Below, in pieces: positions 55,226 to 64,000 of a DNA stretch of 64,000 nucleotides (its first letter is position 1; the number at the start of each line of letters is the position of its first letter). The notes beneath the pieces were generated by a model. It did not search any database, was not told the DNA's origin, and saw only the letters and a program-made list of their open reading frames with translations. A program made the translations under genes and the position numbers. Origin of the DNA: Bradysia coprophila (lineage: Eukaryota > Arthropoda > Insecta > Diptera > Sciaridae); contig NW_023504014.1 of NCBI RefSeq assembly GCF_014529535.1, forward strand, positions 2,108,001-2,172,000, written 5' to 3'.

Positions 55226-55975
55226 TTTGATTTGATTTTGATTTGAAAACATTTATTCGTCAAACGATTACAAAAATTGTTAAAAAACAACATTGAATCT
55301 AACTGACAAAAACACAATAACTTGCGTCATCACTGTGATGCAAGTTTTATCCTGCGACGAAAGATCTCACGAGAAGCACTCTCGTTGTACACGTCGACAA
55401 ACCTCTCGAACTCCCTACACGTCGCTGCGACTGGTTCATTATACCCGTAGCTGGTTCTATGCGAAGGAGGACGAAAGACGTTCGTTCGGCGAAAGCTGTA
55501 TGAGTGGATCGGCCTATTGCGATACGAATCAAAGAGTTCAACCAGCGACGGTGCACGCTACCAGTAAGCACGTCGTACATGAACATCACTCGGGCATTCC
55601 TACGTCTTTCAGAAAGTCGACTCGATGTAGGTACTCATGTCGCTGCTGGATGGAGACCAAATCACTGAGGAATATTCAACATGTGATCTGACATGAGCAT
55701 TATAAATGCTTGCCAGACACTTGACGTTCCGGAATTCGGCACAAATCCTCTTCAAAAAGCCCAACATGGAGAACGCTTTGGCGACTTTCAAACTAATATG
55801 AGGCCTGAACGTAAGTTGGGGGTCCAAAAGTACACCGAGGTCAGTCACAAGATTCACTCGCACTAAGTCAGCACCAATGATGTTGTAAACGAAGACGACT
55901 GGTTCCTTGATCCTGTAGAATGACATAGCTTTACACTTCCCAACGTTGATCGTCATTCCATTCTCACTTTACTCA
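55226..55975 (-). mobile_element. Non-LTR retrotransposon, fragment 2 (RT thumb and tail)
   Basis: The minus strand from about 55956 encodes NVGKCKAMSFYR, TDLGVLLDPQLTFRPHISLK, AFSMLGFLKRI and HVEYSSVIWSPS, the segment that follows the polymerase palm in jockey/CR1/I-type reverse transcriptases. A break near 55615 deletes about 35 residues and shifts the frame. The reading resumes with MFMYDVLTGSVHRRWLNSL, shifts again, and ends with SHRTSYGYNEPVAATCREF and a stop at 55330-55332. The tail (CAAATCAAAATCAAAT on the minus strand) lies at 55226-55250. Its sequence differs from fragment 1, so it is a separate family. Confidence 0.85.
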
Positions 55976-57479
55976 CGAAGTAAGAAATAATAAATAATTT
56001 CCACCTCTAGGGTTGTAAAATGTGAAAATCCACTTTCGGTTTCCTGAGACAAAAAAGCGTTTTCATCTGGATTTTTCATCTGAAAAACGGAATGCGAATA
56101 TAAGACACGTTCGTCGTGTTTATGTTAAACCTTCATTCTTCACTGAGTTCTTGCAATTTTAAGACATCGCGACTACATCGACGCTATGATTCATCACCTA
56201 CATTTGCATACAGCTATCGAAAGTATTATTTTTTCTTTCGTGTATCAGCTAAACTCAACTCAACGTTTTGATGACTATTTATTTTAGAGTGAAAGTTCAA
56301 AAGAAAAAAGTCATAAAAGAGCTACGATATACCAAGATGGTACCGAATCACTGCTAACTGCTTCCAAAAGAGAAATTTTTTTTATCGTTTCTTTCCATAC
56401 CATCTTCATAATCATCATCCAAAGTCAAGGAAATTCTAAATCTTATTTCGACAAAAAAATACGTTTCTTTTGTGTATGCCACATGGTGGTAAACAATGTA
56501 GGTCAGAAACATTGTGCTTCGGTTAAAACTAAATTAAATATTTCTCAAATCTTTTGTCATCTCTGCTTTTTATATTAGCACACAATAGACCGTACGAGTT
56601 AACGTTTAAATGTTTCTTTTTACATGGCCACCAAGTTGCAGAAATACGGCTACTGTATGTAATAAAATGCAACGTCAGGTCAAGAACCATTGTTAACATT
56701 TTGTTTAATTTATATTTCATTTTTTTGATGATTCTCTGCTGAAACATTTAGGTAAAAAGCCATTTTTTGTGTGAACCAACAACGACAAATCAACATCTTT
56801 ATCTAAATGGAAGCATACCAGCAAGAAATGTTTTCTAACCACGTCATAGAGTAAATGATTTGTTCGATCTCTATACCGAATCATTTTTATGAACTGACTT
56901 TTGGACCCGTACAAAGTACCGGGGTATTATAGGTTTACTATCACGTTTGTGACACGTCGAATCCGAGTACGGTAAAGTTTCCAGCACTCGAATTTGCTTA
57001 AAAAATCCCTTTAATATAAGTTTGGAACAACGTTTTTCCTAAACAAAGTGGGAAAGAAGCGACGAAGGAAAAATACTTTTTTGACACAGGACAACTGAAA
57101 TACGACGTTTTTCTCAATTGCAGATAGCATTGAATTACAGGTGCTTCTCGATTTAAAGTTAGGGTAAGAATACTTGATTATTTGATTTGATTTGTTGGTG
57201 TTTGTCTATTTGAGTTGGCCTGTGCACAAAATGTTGTTTGTAACTCGACAAGAAAATGATTTTTTCTGAACACGTCCTAAATTTCCTCACTCGCTCCGCT
57301 CGTAAGGAAGACATTAGGACTGGTTTTGAAAAAAAAATCACTTTTCCTGTCTTGGTACAGAAAATACTGTTTTTTACCCGTTCGATAAATTTTATGGGCC
57401 TCGAATCATAATAACCGTGGTAGTTTACGCATACCCTAAGATGTAGAATTTTTATAGATCAAATATTTCGCACAGATTT
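55976..57479. other. Intergenic; relic of family G at 56908-57000
   Basis: The stretch with CCCGTACAAAGTACCGGGG and CGTTTGTGACACGTCGAATC is an inverted, diverged relative of the right end of the element at 28277-29523. No gene recognised. Confidence 0.45.
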
Positions 57480-57845
57480 TTAGACAGTGTAATTGTTTCA
57501 ATGTATGCCTCACTGCCACGTGTTGTGTTGCAACTCAAATACGTTGAAAGAGGTTGCTGGTGGGTTTTTTCTCTTGCATGACAATAGATATTTTGCTTTC
57601 AATCTTTTTCAAAAAAGCACTGCCTTTAGAACCGAAAATTCCTAACGTTTCAGATGCTACAGGGACAAAATAGAATTGATCTGTCAGATTATTGTAATGT
57701 TCGTATTTGTCCTCTTCAGTTTTTTTTTTGCGTAACCTGGTTCGCGTGAAGTTCTTCCATCGTATGATCCGGCAAATATATCTCTACAAGAGTAGTCGTA
57801 GTCCCATAAAAGGGATTAAGATTAACTAAATTGTTTGCAAGGTCT
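57480..57845 (-). mobile_element. Degenerate retroelement coding fragment (minus strand)
   Basis: Minus-strand codons give YEHYNNLTDQFYFVPVASET, LGIFGSKGSAFLKKIESKIS and PTSNLFQRI, a stop, then VATQHVAVRHTL. The pattern of a PVA-ETLG motif followed by LRR-like FQRISVAIQRGNA is the short C-terminal tail seen in many invertebrate reverse-transcriptase-type ORFs. A shift in an A-run near 57725 separates it from an upstream frame. Similarity is by memory, so I am less sure than for the other pieces. Confidence 0.5.
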
Positions 57846-58009
57846 TTCAAACGTTTCTCAATGTATTTTTAGTCTGTTTCACGATTTTATTGTTTCGACT
57901 CCCCACTTTTCGAACTTCCTTTATTCCACCAAAATTCAAATTTTAAAAACGAAACGGTAGCTGTAGACGCGACCGACGTCAATACCAAAAAAAAATCGTT
58001 GCTTCACTT

Positions 58010-58714
58010 CATTTAAACAACATACTCGTTCGTTTTAACTATATCCAATCCACTCATCAAGCTAAGGCATATCAGCAAAGTCAATTTAATTTGTTCAACG
58101 TGACTTTCAAAAAAATATTTTGATCTGAAATTTATGATTGCTTAATTAAGTATTTATGGATGGACCGAGGCATCAGGATATTTTCTAATTCAATCATATT
58201 ACTAATCATTTTGTTGTTTACTTTGTTATGAATGCACAAAAGTCTGATCAATCAATCAATCAGCTTCTGAAGGGTAGATTCAGAAATATATTTCGAAAGT
58301 GATTAGGTTACCGTAGAATGATTTTAAACGTTCTACAGAAAGTTCTACCAATGTTGTTCAATATAGCAAAGCGTTTCAACTTCGACCACTTTCTTCATAC
58401 AGTAATTTCTCTAAAGTATGGTTTCCACCAACGCACTTCAAGCAAAAGTGCTATTGATGACAGCTGCCAAATAGAGTACTATACTACTTTGTATCAAAAA
58501 CGTGTTCGAATTTTTTTTACAGTGCCAACATTTGTTCGATACACTGTCCAGTTTCAGTACCATATTTAGAATACCACTCATGCTTGAAACAAAGCAAAAA
58601 TTGAAAAAAGAAATCAATTTTGTCTCTGGAACGTATTCTGTGAGAGAGCGAGCTGTCAAGTAAACAAAGAGTGGATTGGATATAGTAACAACGAACGAGT
58701 ATGTTGTTTAAATG
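58010..58714. mobile_element. TIR element (705 bp)
   Basis: Left end 58010-58055 (CATTTAAACAACATACTCGT, CCAATCCACTC) and right end 58669-58714 are inverted over about 46 bp with three or so mismatches. Inner open frames on both strands are short and unrecognised, so it is probably non-autonomous. It abuts the retroelement fragment that starts at 58723. Confidence 0.8.
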
Positions 58715-58722
58715 AAATTAAG

Positions 58723-59388
58723 TTAGACGCACCCGCTTTAGCATCGAGATTGAACTGGAGTGTCCCGGTTAGGCAGTCGCGGAATATCGGCGGTTTGCGT
58801 CTAGAAAGGCATCGTACGAACTATGGCCAGTTTGAACCATTGAATGACGTGGCTAGAACGTTTAATTTGTTTGCTGCTTTTTATGACGATGATGTTTCCA
58901 GAAGTGTGTTTCGTAAGAGAGTGAAGTCGGCAATCTTATCGAACGAAGTAATGAGAAGAAACGGATTTATTTTGACGTTAGACTGATTTATATTTACTCT
59001 TTTGACCTGACTTAACAATCATGTTAATTTCTTCTTTTTATTTTGTTTCATTGATCGTTTGAGTTGGCAGTTCTCACGTCAATTGCGTTGGAACGACATT
59101 GTGGAGCCGTGTGATATGCGTCATTCGATTTCTGTGGACGTCTTTAATTTAACCAACTTTCATTGGTGGCATACAAGGCAGAGGGCAGATGAGGTTCCGA
59201 CGGGTCGACTGGGCCAACATGGCTGCTTCCGGTTCTGCCTTTTCAGTCATTTCACCGTAATGCTGTGACTGAGCTGTAATGTTATTGACGAACTACCGAG
59301 ATGATATGTACGAATATTGTTGTGATTTGAGCCAGTAGGTTTTTGTCTACCGTTGGCTTTTGTATAATTAAAAATTAAATTAAAAAAA
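58723..59388 (+). mobile_element. 5'-truncated non-LTR retrotransposon, fragment 3
   Basis: Plus-strand codons from 58723 read LDAPALASRLNWSVPVRQSR, LERHRTNYGQFEPLNDVART and FNLFAAFYDDDVSRSVFRKR, ending at TGA 58984-58986. This is the C-terminal tail of a jockey/CR1-like reverse transcriptase ORF, the same motifs as fragment 1 but clearly different in sequence. The 3' UTR ends in AATTAAAAATTAAATTAAAAAAA at about 59368-59388. It is intact in frame but lacks everything upstream, as after an abortive reverse transcription. Confidence 0.85.
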
Positions 59389-62245
59389 TCAATTTTGTCT
59401 CTCTCACGGAGTACTTTTTTGGTAAGTGGAAATCAAGCATAACGAAGTATTTCTATTTAATTACTCAATGTACTGTCTCGATTGGACATTTTGGACAGTA
59501 ATGTACTATTTCAGACTCTAAAAATTAACTACTAAGAATGCATTATCGCTGTGACATTTTTTGTTGAGGCGTGTAGGAAGTTTGTATTTCGAGCCAAAGG
59601 CGAAACAAACAATTTCCCAGTGAGACAGTGCGGTGTTGTCTTGCGGCCATAAAATGCAAAAAAACTGGTTTTGTTTTTGCACGGTAATGAATCGTTTTCT
59701 GGCCGCAAGATAACAAAAGAAATTCTTATTAGGAATACTAGGACACGATTGACTTCTTGTTGGCCAAAATTTAATTTCGAGCGTTGGTTTATATGGATTT
59801 GCCAATATAATTAATAGAATTACCGTTACAATATCCCGATATTGCTGGATATTGGTCGAAATTGAGTTAAATAACAGTGAAATGCTCCATATTTATAGAA
59901 GGAATAATTCCATTGGTAAATTCAGAAATTCCTGGAATATATTTTCCCGTAAAAAATACTGGAAACTAATACAGGTTTCGCTCAAATTGCTATAAATAAA
60001 AATATTCTTAAGTGGGGTAGGCGTGCCACAGCTGTTGCTAATTCTGCACAAGTCTTTCTTTAAGTAATTTGTTATTTTAGTGATTTATATCTATTGCTAG
60101 AAAATCGAATATGACAAATAGTGCTGATGTTTGTGACAAAAACATTTGAATACCGTTAGCATTTGGATAATATAATCGGACAAATAGTTTCGAATTGACT
60201 ATTCTCTCTCGCCTTTGAATATCATCTTACAGACGTTTTGTTGGAGTGCGATCATAGCCCGCGTGTGCAAAAAGCATCTTATAGACTATTCACAAGCGCC
60301 TGCAAGTAGCATCTTATAGACTAGGAACGGTCAATTATTCTTACATTTTTTTGGATTTTTAATATTAGGAAAGTTTTAACCACTCCATAAAAGGTAGAAT
60401 AGGAGTAGTCTTCAAAGTAAAATGTATAATTTAGAGTAATTTGACTATACGAAAGGGTTAAGTAATTTAAAGCGCTGTGATCAGAAGGATAGTTATTAAA
60501 CCCAATTTTTAATTTTATATCAAAAATACACAAAAAAATCATCTATCTAATGTTCGTAGTTCTACCAGTTGTTTATGACCGTTTCATTAAATGCATTCCG
60601 ATTGACCTTCGAAACTTTCGACACGGTGATGTATGTGCATTGTGCAGACACATTAGATGTTTTTTTTTGTTGGTTGTATATACTTATAAAGTAAAAAGGC
60701 AACCGAAACCGTTTTAACTACCTCACACACGATTAACAATATAAAAGAAATCTGTTTGTATATTAAAATAAAAACAGAATTTCATCCTCTATGCTATCAA
60801 CCTAACCAATTATTTAAAGATTATATCATTGAGAGAGACCTTTAGAACCTCAAACAAAAGTTTAATTTTCCATTTCATATAAGCCACAAAAATGTTTAGT
60901 TTTGACATTTTAATAATATATTTTACACAACATTTATCTATCGTATATATGAGTGGTATATATGATGAGGAGTATATTTATAGAAGATGTATAAAATACA
61001 ATATATTTTTCAAATCTTATAAATTATAGTTCCGCAGCTACTTCTACTTCAGTAACTAATTATTGTTGTTGTTCTTCTCTTTTTTTTTGATATTATGTTA
61101 CGATAATAATCGCTAATATTAATATTATTGTGTTCATAAAAACCAGAGGTACGGTAGAAATATTATTTAAGAACAAAAAAAAAGCATAGCACGAAACCAC
61201 TCGAATCAACGACAGCGAGAGAAAAAAAAATTATTAAAAAAACGAGACAAGGTAATAATTTCGTAAATTTAATTATGTGTCTTGGTGTATACCAGTTGGT
61301 TTCCATATAGGCAAAAGGTTACGATGCTATGAGTTATGGGAAGCTATTTCGTAAATTGTGTAAACTGACGACGTGATTCAACCAAATGGCTTGTGTTCAA
61401 GCATTATCTTTTTTAAATGATTGAAATATTTCGTCTTTTTTTGCGGTTTTGTTGAGCCGAACATTGAACATTGTCTCGACATATTACATTATGTTAGATC
61501 CTGCTACAAACTCGAATGTATTATGGTCATGATAATGATTTTTAGAAGCGAAAGAGGTGCTACGAGAACGTGAATCCATTTTATGGAATTACAAAGGCTC
61601 TTCTGTTTCTGAAAGCTGAAAATTGCAATTTTCTTACCTGTTTTTCTCCCACAGGTGATGATGCACAGGACACAGTGGCCGGAATTTTTTTTTTTTGAAA
61701 GTGGCATTGGACTTTAAGGTTCATTTCCTGTCTAGGCACATAAAAGTGATTGCACTAAAAAATCGATCCGGTTTCGGTAGGCTGTTTTTCACAAGAATCC
61801 TTCACATGAAAATTTTGTCGCAGCGAAAACATTTTTCACAACGCACTGCAGACATGAGTGATCGTAGACAAATACCAAATAGCGTACTTTTTGTAAGAAC
61901 TTTTTCCTAGTCTAGTTTCAACAGTCTACTTAGAGTACCACTCATGTATGAAGTTCGTTGCTTTCAGCAATAACCATAACCAGAGATGCAAAAAATTTGG
62001 AATATTGATCTATTTTACAAATATGTTCGGTTCTAAAATTAGACTATATAGCACACGCGTATCATTTTGCAACTATAAGCTTCCATTCAGCTATTGGGCT
62101 TGACAATTTCAGACCAGTTTATAAGTCAAAGTCTGAGGGAAATAAGTTCTCGATTATAAAACATATAACGTCAAATGTCTACACCACAACCCGAATTGTA
62201 ACACACAAATAATAATATCAGTCAAAAACACTCAAAAGAGTAAAA
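59389..62245. other. Intergenic, no gene seen
   Basis: At 59640-59710 CTTGCGGCCATAAAATGC and the inverse TTCTGGCCGCAAG delimit a hairpin of about 80 bp. GCATCTTATAGACTA repeats at 60273 and 60311. Very AT-rich with A/T runs at 60900-61250. No recognisable coding sequence. Confidence 0.35.
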
Positions 62246-63221
62246 GTGACGCAAGTCCCTGTGCATACTTCCAAAACAACTGATATCGCTGGAGGTGACG
62301 CATTCTGCGCTTGTACGCAAAAACTGTAACAGCAAAAATTTGACCAAAGAAATTCTAGAAACAAAATTTTACCAAAAAAAATTTGCGTCACAAAGTGGCA
62401 GATGATTCGGACGTATTAGGACATATTCTTGCCTATTTTAAAAAATTTCTTAACAGTACTTAAAAAATTTGAAAAATTTGAAAAATTTAAAAAAATTTGA
62501 AAAATTTGAAAAATTTAAAAAATTTTGAAAAATTTGAAAAATTTGAAAAATCTGAAAAATTTGAAAAATTTGAAAAATTAAAAAAATTTGAAAAATTTGA
62601 AAAATTAAAAAAAAAATTAAAAATTTAAAAAATTTAAAAATTTTTGACAAATTTTGAAAAAGTTAAAAATTTAAAAAAATTTAAAAAATTTTGAAAAATT
62701 TAAAAAATACTAAATTTAGGAAAAAAAATTGAGGCGAGCAGAGCTTACCAAATACCAAAAGCGAACAAATTTGTTCTACCATACCCATCCACACACACAC
62801 ACACACACACTTAAAGGTGTTCTTATATGGGGCCAATATGGCCAATATGTCTTAGAATGACGACAAGAATCTACTCGCAAAATTTCAACAAAATCTAAAG
62901 AAGACTTTAGAAGATAGGAAACACGGACGGACGGACGGACAAAGTAACGTAGGATTTTTTCATTTCGTTTAAAGTACTGAAATTGACCAAAATGTATGGA
63001 AATGGGGCTTCTTGGAAGATTTTTTGCGTGGCCAAATTTTAAGCTGCAAGAACGTGTGATAGCTCGTTGAACTCGTACGGACGCCTAGTTTTTTTTTAAT
63101 GGTAATTTGGAGTCATTTGTCTTTGAATTGTAGAACTTCAATATTTGCTGTATATATGGTTCTGCAGTCTACGACAAACATTTTTTTTTTAAATTTTTTC
63201 TAGTAATAGGACTTGCGTCAC
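62246..63221. mobile_element. Non-autonomous element, family D (copy 2, 976 bp)
   Basis: GTGACGCAAGTCC at 62246-62258 is exactly inverted at 63209-63221, a 13-bp terminal inverted repeat. The inside has TTTGCGTCACAAAGTGGCAG (shared with 6541-6563), an A-rich minisatellite, a (CA)10-like run at 62793-62811, a (GGAC)n tract near 62926-62941 and AACGTGTGATAGCTCGTTGA. No transposase. It is the counterpart of 6513-8162. Confidence 0.75.
62454..62705. repeat. AT-rich minisatellite of about 10-bp units
   Basis: Repeats of the type TTTGAAAAAT with variants TTTAAAAAAT, over about 250 bp. It lies inside the family D element, in the position where the copy at 6.5 kb carries its 109-bp array. The open frame of Phe/Leu/Ile on the minus strand is a by-product. 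Confidence 0.9.
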
Positions 63222-64000
63222 GGGCGCTATGCTAACGCGCGCCCATGATCTAACTACAAATGTGGACCTCACTGATAGAAGATAAATGCAATGCTTGCGG
63301 TCGTTTCTCTTTCCATTCTTTATAGTCCCAGCAAACAAATGCAGACATAGCTTCTATCAAACCTATTTGATTTGATCGGCTCACTGAATCTATTTCTCAT
63401 TTGTTAAAATTAATATGGTGCGGATGTCACACCAACATTGTTAAATGTGGAGGATCTTGTTTTTCGTCAGGAATTTAACATGAATTATTAATTTTAAGAA
63501 CCTGGTTGGAACTTCTTGTAACTTAATATCCGAATGGGATAGAATATAAAATATTTATAACCCACACCTCAACCCATAATAAAAGAGATTCTTTTTTAAA
63601 AACTTTTTCTGTCCAATTAAGGCCACCCAGATCCAAAAACTATACAAGACGAGCTCTTTAAATAAATTAAATAAATAATTCATTAAAAACCGAAGTGCCT
63701 CAAGAGTATACCAGAATAAGAACTGTATTTTTTTTTGGTACAAAAGAACACGAAGACCTACCATTATTGCTTCACAGGAAAAAAAAAGCATTTGCATCAT
63801 TGCAAGCATAAAAGAATTAATCCAGTTCCCAGATTAGTGTTTATTTTGTGCATCGAAACGTATAAGCATTTCGGTGACACTTTTCACTGGTTTATTCAAT
63901 AATTGAGTATGACATGAGACAAATCTTTCACAGTGGATTTGTTCATATATTTTGTTTATAAGAAGGAATGGTGCTGATGGGATATTATACCTCTCTCTCC
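63222..64000. other. Right edge, no gene seen
   Basis: A minus-strand frame at 63555-63809 is low-complexity and hydrophobic and matches nothing I know. It may be decayed repeat. No inverted repeats noted. Confidence 0.3.

Noticed and set aside
54862..55317. Overlapping 120-codon frames on both strands
   Set aside because: Both strands are open because the region is a palindrome (54961-55206); the peptides mirror each other.
62450..62650. Phe/Leu/Ile-rich minus-strand frame
   Set aside because: Pure by-product of the TTTGAAAAAT minisatellite.
63555..63809. 84-codon hydrophobic minus-strand frame
   Set aside because: Low-complexity Phe/Leu/Tyr composition expected from AT-rich DNA; no recognisable motif.

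Overview
The window is eukaryotic, AT-rich nuclear DNA. Genes are interrupted by short introns (about 60-200 bp, with one of 5.7 kb), use GT-AG splice sites and AATAAA/ATTAAA signals, and sit in large tracts crowded with miniature inverted-repeat elements, minisatellites and broken non-LTR retrotransposons. The proteins that can be named (drumstick, FAF2/UBXD8, a LITAF-domain protein, an F-box protein) point to an insect, most likely a dipteran. A lower dipteran such as a fungus gnat would fit, but that is a guess. There are no bacterial operons, CRISPR arrays or convincing tRNA/rRNA genes.

Layout. 1-3.2 kb: a possible gene 3' end at the left edge, then interspersed palindromic repeats. 3.2-5.3 kb: an intronless 2-oxoglutarate/Fe(II) dioxygenase followed in tandem by a four-exon LITAF-domain gene. 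6.5-8.2 kb: a non-autonomous element carrying about eight copies of a 109-bp minisatellite. 8.9-9.9 kb: a four-exon gene for a small secreted protein. 10.8-11.8 kb: a 152-bp minisatellite. 12.2-15.7 kb: a single-exon F-box gene converging on a five-exon FAF2 gene, which carries a hAT-type MITE in one intron. 16-29.5 kb: no confident gene, many inverted-repeat elements (several with target-site duplications), one foldback element with a GC-richer core, and a third minisatellite-bearing element. 29.5-41.6 kb: gene desert upstream of drumstick. 41.62-47.58 kb: drumstick (drm), a two-finger zinc-finger regulator with a 74-codon first exon, a 5.7-kb repeat-filled intron and an 8-codon last exon. 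47.6-64 kb: no host gene recognised; two large foldback elements, four pieces of degenerate retrotransposon, and a second copy of the element seen at 6.5-8.2 kb.

The host genes do not form a pathway. FAF2 works in ER-associated degradation and F-box proteins generally in ubiquitin ligases, but their convergent arrangement is probably coincidence. The long repeat-rich flanks of drm resemble the regulatory surroundings of a developmental gene. In Drosophila drm lies in a cluster with sob and odd, neither of which is visible here. The most distinctive property of the window is its repeats: perfect or near-perfect inverted repeats down to 43 bp with intact 8-bp target duplications, a 0.5-kb nested hairpin inside the drm intron, and three minisatellites that appear to have grown inside related non-autonomous elements.
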